A DNA stretch of 64,000 nt from Mytilus galloprovincialis (GCF_965363235.1 NC_134849.1:20424863-20488862); one strand, 5' to 3'. Shown: positions 10,718 through 23,800, counted from the stretch's first letter. Made by a program: numbers and translations. Notes: generated from the sequence alone by a model not told the origin.

Positions 10718-11680
10718 TGGGCCTGTTTTCAAATTGGTTTACATTAAGGTCCAAAGGGTCCAAAATTAAACTTAGCTTAATTTTACCAAAAATTGAATTC
10801 TTGGGGTTCTTTGATATGCTGAATCTAAACATGTACTTAGATTTTTGATTATGGGCCTGGTTTTCAAGTTGGTCCAAATCGGGGTCCAAATTATTATATT
10901 AAGTATTGTACAATAGCAAGAAATTTTCCATTGCACAGTAATGCGCAATAGCAAGAAATCTTCAATTGCACAGTATTGTGCAATAGCAAGAAATTTTCAA
11001 TTGCACAGTATTGCGCAATAGCAAGAAATCTTCAATTGCACAGTATTGTGCAATAGCAAGAAATCTTCAATTGCACAGTATTGCGCAATAGTAAGAAATA
11101 TCGAATTGCACAATATTGCGCAATAGCAGGTATTTTCAATTGCACAGTTTTGCGCAATTCCAAGAAATATTCAATTGCACAGTATTGTTCCGTTTTCAAA
11201 TTTGTCTACAATAAGGTCCAAAGGGTCAAAAATTAAACTTTGTTTGATTTAAACAAAAATTAAATATATTGGGTTCATCGATATGCCGAATCTAACCATG
11301 TATTTAGATTTTTAATATTTGGGCCCGGTTATCAAATTGGTCCACATTGAGGTCTAAAGGGTCTAAAATTGAACATTATTTGATTTCATCAAAAATTGAA
11401 TTCTTGGGGTTCCATGATATGCTGATTCTAACCATGCATTTAGATTATGGATATTGGACCATACTAGGTAAATGTCCAATTTAAAATTTTTAAGTTTTTA
11501 AGTTTAATTTCTTAGACCACATTCAATCTGTGTCAGAAACATATGTTGTGTCAACTATTTAATCACAATCCAAATTCAGAGCTGTATCAAGCTTAAATGT
11601 TGTGTCCATACTTGCCCAAACTGTCCAGGGTTCGACCTCTGCGGTCGTATAAAGCTGCGCCCTGTGGAGCATCTGCGGAG
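10718..11680 (+). repeat. Large interspersed repeat, copy 3, with 35-bp array
   Basis: The modules 'ggtccaaagggtccaaaattaaact' and 'ggttctttgatatgctgaat' are followed by a 35-bp tandem array at about 10905-11185. The copy then ends in the family's terminal 'tctgcggtcgtataaagctgc' at about 11640-11675. It is left-truncated. The reading frames here (10665-10954 minus) are repeat-derived. Confidence 0.75.
10905..11185. repeat. 35-bp tandem array, second occurrence
   Basis: Seven to eight units of CAATTGCACAGTATTGCGCA-type sequence. This is the same array as at 2390-2628, carried by another copy of the same repeat. Confidence 0.85.
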
Positions 11681-12640
11681 AAAACCATGAAAAAACGTTG
11701 ATGACGTCACGGTCACATGACTTAATTATGTCTATGGGCTGATAACAAAATAACGTCAGCCAATCAGAAGACGCGTTACATCCAAAATTAAATTATTACA
11801 AAATAATATACAAAAACAAATAGGACTAACACGAACCAGCAACTACCATTCAAATACAATCTTCTGAATTGGACAGGCTCATAAAGAATAAGGCGGGATT
11901 CAACATGTTTGAAGGCAACTTACTATGAACAGTAGTATAACAGTGCAGCATAAGAATTGACCACATTTTGTATTTTTAGCTAGCTGCTATTTTGAAAACT
12001 ATAATAAATAGAGGAATGGCTTTAACAGAAATTATGACCAGATAGAAAAATATCTACGAATAAGTCAACAGGGCCAAATTTTAGATGAATTCATTATTTG
12101 TCCAAAACGACTTTTACCCATTGCAATAGTTTGCAGTAGCTACTATAGATAGCAAAAATTTGCAAAATATACTTTATATTTAAAGAATGAATATTACCCT
12201 TATCACAAACTTGCAATTGTAGTACTGTTTTGCAAATACGGTGTAATATTTTCCTTATTTATCTCCAGGAAATCATAACTAATAAGCATAAGAGATCCAG
12301 AGAAAGTTCTTAAACGTTTTGTCGAATATGTAAAAATATTACTTTTTGTAGTAAAAATTACAATTACGAAAGACAATTGTTAAAAACATTTTCTGCACAC
12401 TATAATAATTGGCAAAGGAGTGTTGAAAAGGCATATTTGACACATTTATGAAAATATCGAGAAAAAACATAATTAATTCATGTTTCCCCAACCACAAAAT
12501 CTTGTGATCTTTAATTCAATATCGAACTTCCAATGTTATCCTTATTCTCTTTTTTATCTTCTATGTCCATAACAATATATACAACAATATATAGAATGAG
12601 AAACATATTTGAATTATCAATATAATATATCTGAGCAGCG
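11681..12640. other. Non-coding stretch, nothing recognised
   Basis: About 960 bases with no long frame and no repeat that I can match within the window. It starts with a GC-richer 60-base segment ('cgttgatgacgtcacggtcacatgac') that contains a TGACGTCA palindrome, a CRE-type sequence. I cannot tie this to a gene. Confidence 0.35.
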
Positions 12641-13635
12641 TTTTGTCGAGCCTTCGACTTAGTCGAAAAAGCGAGACATAGCGATCCTACATCCCGTAGG
12701 CGTCCACAAATATTCACTGTGTGGTTAAAGTTTTTGAAATTTTAATAACTTGGATAGAAGCTTGTTTATATTCAGAAGATAGTATCCAGAAGTAAATTTT
12801 GTAAAAATAAAATTCCATTTTTTACGTATTTTACGTATAAAGGGACTTAGTTTGTTTGGGAAACATTACATTCACTCTGCGGTTAAAGTTTTTGAAATTT
12901 TAATAACTTTCTTAAACTATACTGGATTTCTACCAAACTTGGACGCTTGTTTATGTTCAGAAGATAGTATCCAGAAGTATATTTTGTAAGAATAAAATTC
13001 CATTTTTTCCGTATTCTACTTATAAATGGACTTGAATGGTTTTACACTTGTAATTTTGGGGCCCTTTATAGCTTGTTTTTCGGTGTGAGCCAAGACTCCG
13101 TGTTGAAGGCCGTACCTTGACCTATAATGGTTTACTTTTATAAATTGTTATTTGGATGGAAAGTTGTCTCATTGGCACTCATACCACATCTTCTTATACC
13201 TAATTAGTTTTTTCTGCTGGGAAACATTACATTTACTCTGTGGTTAAAGTTTTTGAAATTTTAATAACTTTCTTATACTATTTTGGATTTGTACCAAACT
13301 TGGACAGAAGCTTGTTTATGATCAATAGCTAGTATCTAGAAGGAAATTTTGGGAAAATTTGTACCTGTGTATCTTTATTTTACCTTATGTATCTTATAAA
13401 TGGACTTTTTATTCTAGTTAGCTTTACATACAGTCTGCAGTTAAAGATTTAAAAAAAAATTATTAGATTTATAAACTTTTATGGATTTTTACCAAACTTG
13501 GACAGAAGCTTCTTACAATCAAAAGATAGTATCAAGAGGAATAATTTTATTGATTTTTATCCTCATTTTTGTTGAGCCTATGATTAACAGTAAAAGTAGG
13601 CGAGGCACTGGGTTCCGCGGTACCCTTACAAATTT
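12640..13635. repeat. Diverged tandem repeat around 'gcggttaaagtttttgaaattttaat'
   Basis: The sequence '(g)ttaaagtttttgaaattttaataact' recurs at about 12724, 12880, 13240 and, more diverged, 13438. Each is followed by 'taccaaacttggacagaagcttgttta' and 'agatagtatccagaag'. The block is framed by 'gtcgagccttcgacttagtcg' and 'ttgagcctatgattaacagtaaaagtaggcgag'. A common interspersed repeat interrupts it at 13035-13200. Confidence 0.7.
13035..13200 (+). repeat. Common interspersed repeat, plus copy
   Basis: Carries 'ggggccctttatagcttg', 'gttgaaggccgtaccttgacctataatgg' and 'agttgtctcattggcactcatacc'. It is nearly the reverse complement of 17735-17890. Confidence 0.8.
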
Positions 13636-14340
13636 TTAGATGTTACATTGGTATTCTGCTTAAAAGGGTGCATTTGAATACAGATTAAGCAATGCCATCA
13701 TAATATATTTTGTAAACATTTAGGTACTACATGTAACAAAGAGGAAGTGACAATCTGATCAAAATTTAAATCTTTATTAACTCGCTAGACCGAATTCTTC
13801 TGTCCCTATAATGCATGTATTTTCTAATTTTCATTGCTTTTTATTGATTTTGCTATTTAAAAAAAAATGTGCAATATATTTTCATGTGTCTAACTATGAA
13901 CAATGATCTTGCTGAGTCTTGAAAATCAATACTTTTGAGCTTGCCGAGAATGAAAGTAGAATGTTATAAATGTTAAAACAGTTCATTAGCTAGACTCAGA
14001 ATGGTCGTTGGTCATTGTAAGGCACTTGAAAATAAAAATAAGCAAATACATAATATGCAGTATAGGGATAGAAGAATTTGGTTTATAACTCGCGTGCTTG
14101 CATATAAGGATAACGAAATCAGAGGTCTATATTGTAATTAAAGATTAATAATGAATCAATTATTTAAAAATGACAGTGGTTTGATTAAGGCTTTCATCTG
14201 ATGACTGTCCAGTTGGAAAACGTTCTTTATTATTTAACATTTACACATTTTTCTTTTCTTTTGAAAACGAACCGTCAATCATGTACAGAAGACTAATTCA
14301 TAATTGTTTGCCTAACGTTCAGTTGCGAATATTTCAAGTA
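13636..14340. other. Non-coding stretch, nothing recognised
   Basis: AT-rich sequence without a long frame, repeat match or RNA gene. Confidence 0.35.
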
Positions 14341-14349
14341 TATTCAGAA

Positions 14350-14625
14350 CGAACTAGAGCTGTGGTGTAGTGGTTTGCGCATAGGACTACACACACAAAG
14401 GTTCCTGGTTCGATCCCCCTCCTGTGGAGAAAATTTCAGGGACCATAAATGGCTGACCCGTGTTAAGAGAGAGCAATATCTCTTGCACGGGAAAGACAAC
14501 CTTGTAGATTTAGGAAAAAAGAGCAGGCTAATGCCACCACAAGACAGCACTCGCATCCACAAAGTGAAAATAGATTAATATAAGTTGTAATAACTTGTTT
14601 CCCAATCCTCTATAAAAAGATATGT
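14350..14625 (+). mobile_element. tRNA-derived SINE
   Basis: The head at about 14355-14430 has pol III promoter-like boxes: an A-box-like TGTGGTGTAGTGGTTTGCGC and a B box GGTTCGATCCC (about 14409-14419). The 5' and 3' ends of the head do not pair as a tRNA acceptor stem, and a further ~190 bp of non-tRNA body follows. It is therefore a SINE and not a tRNA gene. The ORFs on both strands here are fortuitous. Confidence 0.75.
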
Positions 14626-14639
14626 TTTAACTAACACGT

Positions 14640-14805
14640 ACTTTTCAATGAAGCATGTTTATCATTTGGGACTTTTATAGCTTACAGTACTATGCGGTAT
14701 GGGGCTTTGCTCATTGTTGCAGGATTATAGTTGTTAATTTTTTTGTCATTTTTGGATATTGTGGAGAGTTGTCTCATTGGCAATCATACCACATTTTTTT
14801 TTATA
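14640..14805 (+). repeat. Common interspersed repeat, plus copy
   Basis: Contains 'gggacttttatagcttacagtactatgcggtatggg', 'tttgctcattgttg' and GTTGTCTCATTGGCAATCAT. Confidence 0.8.
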
Positions 14806-15034
14806 TTAACACACCAAATATCTAACTAAAACCTCATTTCTCTGTTATATAAAAGAAAAATAAGTAAAAACAATGAACTAAAGTTTTGTCAGAAACACCT
14901 TAAAAAAATAAATCCATCAGTAATAAATATCGACATGCAGCCAGTTTTGAAACTTCGAAATTTAAACGTTCCACAAAATCCATTGAATTTATAAGATATC
15001 CATTTTTTTTCTTCATAGTTAGTGTATCAAATAA

Positions 15035-15275
15035 TTAGAACGATTAATTGATTGGCCCTTTTAAGCGCCACTTTTGGCCTGTTTCGTGGCGGTCAGTTTT
15101 TATTGATGAAGCAAACCGGAATTCCCGTAGAAAACCACTGACCTTCGAAAGGAAAACTTGCAATCCTAGTCAATTAAGATTGGATTCGAGTGCACCCGCA
15201 CGAACGGGGTTCGAACTCACAACCTCAACTTATGAAAAGATGGAAGGTAATATTTGTTAGCTCTAGTAAGGTACG
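15035..15275 (-). mobile_element. tRNA-derived SINE with conserved central domain
   Basis: On the minus strand the B box GAGTTCGAACCCC (about 15193-15210) is followed by 'gaaggtcagtggttttctacggg', 'ccggtttgcttcatcaataaaaactgaccgccacgaa' and 'agtggcgcttaaaa'. This layout matches my memory of widespread metazoan SINEs with a deeply conserved central domain (Nin-DC type) ending in 'aagtggcgttaaacacc'. The family name is from memory. The 70-residue frame on the plus strand is an artefact. Confidence 0.65.
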
Positions 15276-17520
15276 ACCCCTAGATTACTACAAGGTTACG
15301 TTTAAAATAACCTCACCAGGCTACTTTTTCCAAGAAGCAAAATATACAGTTCTAAATTGATCAGTTCTCGGTTTGTAACATTTTTACCAGTCCTTTGAAA
15401 TGAGACGGTTCGTCATAACCTTTTGACGAATACGGCCGTATTTTCACCACACATTTTACTCCTAGTACAGACAAACCTATGCACCTGCAAAAGTTGTTTG
15501 GAATGGATCTATCAACAAATTTCAACAAAACAGAACCCAAGCGGCACCTATCAATTAAGTTTTTAAACTGGAGCAAAAATCTGTGCAGGAAATATACGAT
15601 ACTCTACAATACATATACGATACTCTACAATACGTTATATAAATAAAATCGAGTAGCTCACTGTACACATTAGAAACGATACATGATACCGTATCGAATA
15701 ATCCATGCAATTACTGAAGTCAAGTTCAACGGACTATAAAAATACTTGAAATACTTAACCTGATGGTATAATTTAATGCCGTCTTATAATCTGAAATCGG
15801 CTGCTGTACTTCAGGGTAGATTTCACACATCAACAACAGCACGTCATAATAAGTATAAAGGAACACATGATATTGTAAAATTTCCCGACCAAAAAAGTAT
15901 AGAAGTTCAATCATAAAAAGAAGAATATGCTGAATTGATTCTCAGCTCCGTAAATATCAACTTCAATAATTGAACAACAAAACTATGATTGTAAACTTTT
16001 TTTCAAAAGGTCTGGTAACCCAATTAATAAGATCCAAAGGACAATTTCTAAACTTTGCTAACTTTATAATCGAAATATCGTTTAACGGTTGCTTGTGGTA
16101 ACTGGGAATATCCCCCCCCGTTTAATCAAACTTCTGTATTATATGCAATTGAACCAATCATTCAGCTTAAATTTTACACTTTAATATGTCATATCATATA
16201 TTAAACCGAATAAGCGATGATAAATTTATATTAGTAAAAGCAAAGAAACTAAAACTACTGACTTTTCGAAACTCGTGCGAAAATATCAAAATATTAACAA
16301 AATAAGAATATGTGAATTATTCACGCTTTATTCGCACTACCATATTCATTGAACATCAACATCTGGGTAAAAAATTGAAATACGTTATGAAAAGTTCACA
16401 TCATAATGATCATCTGTATTTCATTGCAAGTGATATGCCCATTACTTCATGGTATAAAACTAAGAGGGTGGTAAAGGGTTATTTTCGTGCAACGTGTTTT
16501 GCCATTTTTATTTCACGTGCAGCCGTGAAAAAGGTTCGTTATTCACCGTGTTTCGTGAAATCGGTAAAAAGATCAACGTGCAAGAAATTTTTAATTGTTC
16601 GTTCATCGTGAAATGGCAATTTTATTCCGCGTTCTTCCGTGCAGATACCCCCCTTTACGCCCCTCAACTAATAATGCATAAACCAACACTTTTACCTATA
16701 ACTTTACGGACGGATGGACGGATGCAGTAAAGTCCCCATGCAGTCCCATACCAGAAATGACAACATTCTTTACTTTCGCTGTCTAGGCATAAAATATGAT
16801 CATGTTGATGACATTCTAGTAATCAATTCATAAAAATATTTATAAACTATTTCATTCAAAAAAATCAATTTGTAAAAACATGCGCACAAAATCTGCAACA
16901 CGTTGACAGATCTATAAATATCGATGGTTTAAGACGGTAAGTAGACTTCGTTATTATTTTCTTTATTCTTTATCATTAATGTACATTATAACATTGTTAG
17001 CTTGTGATCGCCATAACTGAATTGAAGCCATGTCAATGATCGCTAATACTGATGAGGTTAATTTAATATACACTAAAAAAATATGCATTACTTTTTAACT
17101 TTTTATTCATTTAAAAACATTTGTCATATGATGATTGAATTTGTTATTAAACGGTCAAAACCTATAATGTCCTTAAGAAAATTGTATTTAATCGAAAAAC
17201 AAAGGATATTGGGGAACCATCCATGACACAGAATCAGTACAAATGCAAATGATTAACGCTTTTATACTTGTTCTTCACTTTAAGTCATAAGTGAGTCCTT
17301 CAACACGGATAAAAAAAAAAACCCACCCAAAACAACCTCACTGCAAGTATAAGACGGCCCCCACGACCGGTTTCTTTTTAGGCAAAATTATTTCCGAGAA
17401 TTTGTATTTTTGTACAGCAAAATATAACCGAGCACGCCGCTTCACTATTCCTTTTTCATACTTTTTTATTTAGCTTTGTAGCCTCTTTCTTTCACCATCC
17501 AGACATCAGTTTTGAATTCG
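15276..17520. other. Non-coding stretch with one GC-richer repeat-like block
   Basis: No gene is supported. About 16470-16670 is a more complex block ('ttcgtgcaacgtgttttgcc', 'ccgtgaaaaaggttcgttattcaccgtg', 'ccgtgcagataccccc') with overlapping reading frames of 99 and 78 residues but no domain. It looks like a dispersed repeat. At 15592-15632 'aatatacgatactctacaatac' is tandemly duplicated. Confidence 0.4.
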
Positions 17521-17523
17521 GTG

Positions 17524-17570
17524 TATTGATTGATTGATGGTGTTTAACACCACTTTCGGCACTCATGACC
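17524..17570 (-). mobile_element. SINE 3' tail fragment
   Basis: The reverse complement reads 'gccgaaagtggtgttaaacaccatcaatcaatcaatac'. This is the tail expected of the SINE type at 15035-15275, with its (ATCA)n end. The rest of the element is not recognisable. Confidence 0.6.
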
Positions 17571-17734
17571 TTGTCACAAATACCAGTTCTTGATTCAATC
17601 TGATTACTTTTGTTGACTATGAACCCAGAAAACCTCTTTGAACCACAAGACAGTCACATACGTTTAATTAAGTAAGATTCAATTCTTGGTAGCTTGACTG
17701 CAGAATTTTAATTGTTTGTTTTAATTACTAGATA

Positions 17735-17890
17735 TAAGAAGATGGGGTATGAGTGCCAATGAGACAACTCTCCATTCAAGTCACAATTTATAAAAGTAAA
17801 CCATCATAAGTCAAAATACGGTCTTCAACACGTAGCCTTGACTCACACCGAACAGCAAGCTATAAAGGGCCCCAAAAGTTACAAGTGTAG
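17735..17890 (-). repeat. Common interspersed repeat, inverted copy
   Basis: 'agaagatggggtatgagtgccaatgagacaac' through 'agcaagctataaagggccccaaaagttac' is the reverse complement of 13035-13200. Confidence 0.8.
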
Positions 17891-18536
17891 ATATGTAATG
17901 TGAGATGTGTTCGCATGTGAAACTGGTTTAACACTTCTGGTGTCTGGACCATATAAGGCTATACGAACCGGGTAATAATCTTTGTTGTCTGTTTCCTTGA
18001 GGGAATAGGTTGCTGAATGTAAGTGCAGTCTGTTGTAATGTCTTATTTGTTTTGGGTAGTCCTGTTATCCTTTCTAGAAAACATCAGCTAAATGAACGTG
18101 GCAGGGTACATTATTCCCTCATCCTAAACAACAAAAAAGAAACTAAGTGCAGATCTTAGAGGACTCACAATTACTGACAGCTAGTTCAAACCCAATTACA
18201 ATTACTAAAATCATGTATCTAAGGCTAAGATATCAATCAGTACATCCAATGGATTTAGGAGAAAGATGTCATAAACAGTCAGAGAAAAATACATGACCTT
18301 GTGCAATGCTAAAATGTAGGAGGCTTTCATTTACATATATAGAAATCGTACGTTTTCTCATTTTATATTTGCGTATGAGTTATTATAAAGGATGCGAGTC
18401 AACGGCGAAATAGAAATCATTCTTCAACACTCGTCTCAAATCGGGAGATTCCGTTCCTCATCGTAAAAGTTAGCAGGTTCACACGATTAATGTCGACCGC
18501 ATTTTTAAGTTTCTAGTAGAGATTGACATTGAATTT
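17891..18536. other. Non-coding stretch, nothing recognised
   Basis: No long frame, repeat match or RNA gene was seen. Confidence 0.35.
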
Positions 18537-18802
18537 TACAGCCGATTTCTTTGAGTGTGTAGCTAAAGGTAATTTCTTTTGTTAGTTTGCTTGCTAGCTG
18601 AACCGAGAAGTTATTATTAGGTAAGGTATACTACCCTCCTTTAGAAGTAGCCTTGTCCTACAGACAGATAGATTGGTTATCTGTAGGACTATTCTTAGAG
18701 GAGAGCAGATTACCTAACCTAATAATAACTTCAAAGATCAGCTAACAAGCAAGCTAACCAAAGAAATTACCTTTAGCTACACACTCAAAGAAATCGGCTG
18801 TA
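18537..18802. mobile_element. Foldback (MITE-like) element, intact copy
   Basis: The two halves are near-perfect inverted copies over about 110 bp, from TACAGCCGATTTCTTTGAGT on the left to 'caaagaaatcggctgta' on the right. They are separated by a spacer that itself holds the inverted 'cctacagacagatagattgg/ttatctgtagg'. There is no coding capacity. Transcribed, it would form a long hairpin. Confidence 0.9.
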
Positions 18803-19044
18803 AGCTTGATTTGTTTTTAACATTAACCTCCTTCACCTGTTCAATGACCAAGTAGCAATGACCTTTAAAACTGTAGATGTAGTTTCAATTTAAACTGAGG
18901 CTGACATATATACATGTTGTGCACACTTCTTTCGCAGTCTTGTCCTGAACATGCATGAAATATTTGTCACTGGACTCTAATTATCCAAATATCAATCAAT
19001 CTTTCGCAATAAGTCTTGCATGAAAACGAAAATACACATCATTC

Positions 19045-19290
19045 AAGCTATGTATGTGCCTGTCCAAAGTCAGGAGCCTGTAATTCAGTGGTTGTCGTTT
19101 GTTTATGTGTTACATAATTTTGAATTGTTTTACATTGTCATTTCGATGCCTTTTATAGATGACTACGCATTATTGACTTTGCTCATTGTTGAAGGCCGTA
19201 CATTGAACTATAGTTGTTAATTGCTGTGTCATTTTGGTCTCTTGTGGAGAGTTGTCTCATTGGCAATCATACCACATCTTCTTTTTTATA
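19045..19290 (+). repeat. Common interspersed repeat, longer plus copy
   Basis: Starts 'tatgtatgtgcctgtccaaagtcaggagcctgtaattcag' and ends in GTTGTCTCATTGGCAATCAT, 'accacatcttcttttttata'. This copy shows the family's fuller 3' portion. The 66-residue frame here is repeat-encoded. Confidence 0.85.
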
Positions 19291-19630
19291 AGAAAATAAA
19301 AAAGGACTATATTTGTATAAAGCATATGCGTTTAGAACTACTTTTATTAACATTAAATAACTATTGGAACTATGATTGAATTATACCGATCCTTTCAAAT
19401 CTATAATTTTACAATTTGATACAAATGAAATTGATCACAAAATACACGATTGCATATACATGGTATAAACAATAAATAGACAACAGCTGCTGTGTTTGTT
19501 ATTTACCAAGGGACATGTTAATCTATACGTAGATAGATATATATATGACTCATGTAAGTTTTAACATGAAATTAACAAGTACAAATTACATAAATGTAGA
19601 AACATACCAGGTTAAGTGTTTAAGAGGGGA

Positions 19631-19649
19631 GGGGGGGGGGGGGGGGGGG
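19631..19649 (+). repeat. Run of 19 G
   Basis: A G homopolymer flanked by 'taagaggggag' and 'agataccagaggaacag'. It sits at the end of a retroelement 3'-tail fragment. Confidence 0.95.
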
Positions 19650-19765
19650 AGATACCAGAGGAACAGTCAAACTCATAAATCGAAAATTTACTGACAACGG
19701 CTAAAAATGAAAAAGTAAAGACAAACAGACAAATAATAGTACACAAGAAAATAGATATACAGCTG
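19650..19765 (-). repeat. Retroelement 3'-tail fragment
   Basis: 'agataccagaggaacagtcaaactcataaatcgaaa' and 'acaaacagacaaataatagtacacaa' match the tail found next to reverse-transcriptase remains at 31062-31320 and 50286-50580. It is also found alone at 58886-59035 and 59800-59995. Confidence 0.75.
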
Positions 19766-19942
19766 GTATTTAAAAAAACATCCCCCATTCATATATTGTA
19801 GTTTTGAGAAATCCTGACCCATAAACATATTTCATGGCAAAAATGTACCGTTTAACACATATTTCGATTTTAAAGGAAAATAGACGTGACATTGTTAAAG
19901 TGTGACGAGGGACACAAAGTCGTTTGAGCACGTATTACTGTT

Positions 19943-20030
19943 CAGCCGATTTCATTGAGTGTGTAGGCAAATGAAATATCTTTGGATAGCTTGCTTGTTA
20001 GATGAAGTGAACGTGAAGTCATTATTAGGT
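19943..20030. mobile_element. Foldback element, second copy, left half
   Basis: 'cagccgatttcattgagtgtgtaggcaaatgaaa' through 'gaagtcattattaggt' matches the left arm of 18537-18802. Its right half lies at 25221-25402, with 5.2 kb inserted between them. Confidence 0.8.
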
Positions 20031-20353
20031 TAGTAGTCCGGCCGATTTGTGCAGATATAGAGCAGAATGGCTCACTTGATGAGGAAATCATGAAACTTTG
20101 CATAGTAGTTCTTGGTTATATACCCTTTGATTTCAGCTATGGACCCACTCTGAAAAATCCAATATGGCTACCATTTTCAAGATGGCGAAAAAACGGTATA
20201 AATATCAAGATAGTCCTCAAGGTATTCTATATAATTTCGGAAATTAAAGTAATGATTCTTTAAAAATGGACTTCATGTTCTTGAATTTGTTATCAATTAG
20301 TTTTAAAATATAAAAAAAATAATTTGATTCTTTCTATAACACATACACATGTA

Positions 20354-20518
20354 CCAGAGTTCGCGAAATCTTTTTTTTACCTGGTGGTCCTTGAAGAAAA
20401 TCTGCTGGTCCTCACTATTAAATCTATTGAAAAATACTTTTAAAATTGTGTCAGTCCTATGCAAAATTTTGGTGGTAAAATCCAGAGGACCACCACTTTT
20501 AGCGAACTCTGATGTACA
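20354..20518. repeat. Imperfect inverted repeat (hairpin), about 165 bp
   Basis: The left arm 'ccagagttcgcgaaa...cctggtggtcctt' and the right arm 'agaggaccaccacttttagcgaactctgatg' pair imperfectly. It looks like a small MITE or palindromic remnant. The overlapping reading frames on both strands are by-products. Confidence 0.6.
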
Positions 20519-20805
20519 TTGGCAAATATGACTGCATATACAAAAACTGAAATTCAAAATGTTAATCAATATGTTACATGTTATTGTAATTGTTCTTTAA
20601 ACGCTTTCAGTTTTAATGGTTGGAATGAAATAGGTTGAAACGAGTCGATTGAACGTTAATATAGGTCGGTTAAATGTGGTGGAATAGTAGGTAACCTATC
20701 TGAACTTTGAGGCAGTGCCGAGGGCACCTTGTCTCGTGTCTCTGCAATGCCACGTCTTACGTCACTAACCGCGTTTTCATCTGCCGTTTACACTACATCG
20801 TCAAA

Positions 20806-23800
20806 TTATTCTATGTAATCAATAGGTGTACCTTTCTTCAGGCGGATTAGACGATTGCCATAATTTAAAATGGTTAAGGGGCAACTATTTCCTTTTCCAA
20901 CTACGTGCGAAACCAATTCGCAACTATTCAGCGAGCATGGTCCTAAAATGCACTCCTGGTCAGCACTTTTATTTGTTTTAAAGGTAACAGTCATTTTTGA
21001 GTTTGGCGGAACTGTGATGGTTCGTTTTATGCAAACTTGCTGAGTTGAAATCTCGTTTCCACTGTTAACAAATGCCGCATTTATCCCTTTATTGTTGATG
21101 GTAATTGTGGGAGTTCTCAGGTTTACAACTGCGCTCAGTGTGTCCAAAATATCTAGCGTAAGTATAACATCATCTGTGTATGGCTCTTTGCACACATCCC
21201 ATTGTATGTTTACTCTATTAGTGTCGAAAGTCGTTCTTTATAATCTTCCCAATAACAAGCTGTTAACCCAAACCCAAATTAATTTCTCATTTACTAATGT
21301 TATCAGTGCAGCAGTGTCCACAATCATGCTCACATTCTGGTCATGTATAGTACCTCGTACTGCTAAGCTCTTTCAAATGGTTCGTCTGATGACAATATCG
21401 GACTAGGCCGTTGGCCTCTGTTTGATTTTGTGATGAGGTGATGTTTCATGGCCAATAGTCTTTGTAATCGTGCGTTGGCCTACTGGCCCGACCTTTTGCT
21501 GTTTAAAGACTCCATTGGATGGGTTGCACTTTGATTTGCTCCGTATCCTGGTGAAGGTGACCGTTGCCTGAAACAACCGTGATTTCTGGAGTTTATCCGT
21601 GAAGAGGCTAACCGTTTTCTTTAGGGACTTTATGATCTCGAGCTAAATGGGGGTGTTGATGATCGATAGGCATTAAGCTTGGGTGTATTTCCATCTGGCG
21701 ATCTACCTCGTTTGTATTGCTCAGGAGATCTTCCACTTGTATATGTAGAGCAAAATTATATCTAGGTGAAATTTGATCCGGAGGAAAAAATGTCACAGTA
21801 GTTGTTGCTATTTTTTTATCCGGAGGTAAATATTTCTCTATGATATTTTTTCCTTTGACGTGAAATTCTATCTGGGTAGTTAACTTATTGAATAGTTATT
21901 AGAAAAAACTTATCCTTTAAGGTTTATGTACCCTTCTGTAGCCATTTTTGTACGATTTTTTCAAACCTCAATTGTATTAAAACTAAAGATATAATAAATA
22001 ATAGAGATAGGCCATTTAGTACATTTTCTAAGGGGAAACTTGATGTAAAGCATTATTTTTTACTGTTTCATTGCATTTGATAGAAAAAGAGGACTTTGTG
22101 GCAAAGTATAATACCTGTGAAATATTATCTGTCTTATTAAATTAAGTTGTAAGTCATCTTTTGATATAAATGAATATATAAAAAATAAGATTCAAGGAAA
22201 AATTTCACTATAAAATAGATTCAGAAATATATTATATTAATATCTTTAAAATATAAATTGCTCATAATTACCTCCCTTTGAAAAATTATGCAAATTTGGT
22301 CTACCTTTGTGAAACATCATTTTATAATTATAGTCAGGTATATATTGATTGTGAGTAACTTACATAGTAGTTAATGGGACTCTATTTCACACGATTCTGT
22401 GAAATATAGTACGGCAAATATATACCGGTACATACTATCCGCATAACACAGATAGATTTTCACTCCTCTGGAAAAAATCAACCTGTGAAATACCATGCCT
22501 GGAAAAAAATTACCAGGACAACTTATCCTCAGGATAAAATATCACAGAGGAAGAAATAAACCGTTACATATATTGATCAGGGGATCTTCCATTGAACTGG
22601 TAATCTTCCATGATTATTTGATCAGAAGAACCGAGGTTATATTGATCGGCCAATCCACAGTTATGCTCAGTTGAAAGCATAACATCAGCTAGTTTTGTGA
22701 CAATTTGTATGAGGTTATGCACCTCATTATCCAAAGGACTGCTCATATTTCCTTTATCGGTCGGTGATACTGCGCCATCAGCAAAGTAGACTTGTCGATG
22801 GTCATAATTGGCACTTTTTGATCCATATATCGCCATCTGGTTTGCTATTGAGGTTTTCAATTGTTTTAACGCCTTGTTGAATGTTTCTGGGTTCCTCTCT
22901 ATTACATACCTTGAAATCTTTGTCTTTACACCCTAGGAGGAATGCTTCGGTTCCAATCTGGTTTGATCGTCTTTCTTGCTGAAGCGCTGCTCTGAATGAA
23001 TGTTTTTTTTAAGGCCTTGGAATCATCATCTGTGTTTACCTTGCAAGCGTACCCAAAGCCGACATCGGTCTGGCAATCGGGGGCCTACACACATTTTTCC
23101 TGTTTTCCAATTGTCATCTACCGACAGTTCGTTCAAATTGGTAAATGAACGCCTCCGAATTCAAGGATCCTCTTCAATTGAGTTTTTGCATTTTTGGGAG
23201 CTGTGGGCTTCGGTTCCGGTCCCTTGCACCAAGATTTTCTTGCCATCAGGTATAATTTTTCTCCAATAAGGAGTCTGAAGAAGAGCTGTTGCCACACTCT
23301 TTTTGTTTCCTCTGCCCTTTCCTGGATCGGTCAGTTGTCAGCTTGCTGTTATGGGAAGCCTGTTAGAGCTACAGGAGCTGACGGGGTTGTCATAATTGGA
23401 GTGATAAATGTGGGATTTGCCATTGACTCGACGGGGATGATACCGTAAGTAGGCACTGTATTTAGCATTGGAAAAACTTGATAGAATACACTTGCAGCCA
23501 ATTGATTCTATAATGGTGTGCTGCCCTGAACCAAATATTATTGACTCATAGTAGATGGTAAGTGTGCGTTAGAAGACACATAAGCCTTTTTGATTAGTAC
23601 TAGAGGTTTATAGTATGTTCTTAAATGGAGATTGTTGTTAAATAATTTGAACTGTCTCGTGCAGGGCCAAGGGCCATGACATAGGACTTTTGACTTAAGG
23701 TGAAGATACCTTCAACAGAGTTGGCGCGGTTGATGGTTCATGCGAACTACAAGTGGGGAAACCCAAGGCATGGCTTTTGTTGTGAACTTTTGATAAACTT

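Noticed and set aside
14355-14430. A tRNA gene
   Set aside because: A and B boxes are present, but the ends do not pair as an acceptor stem and a long SINE body follows.
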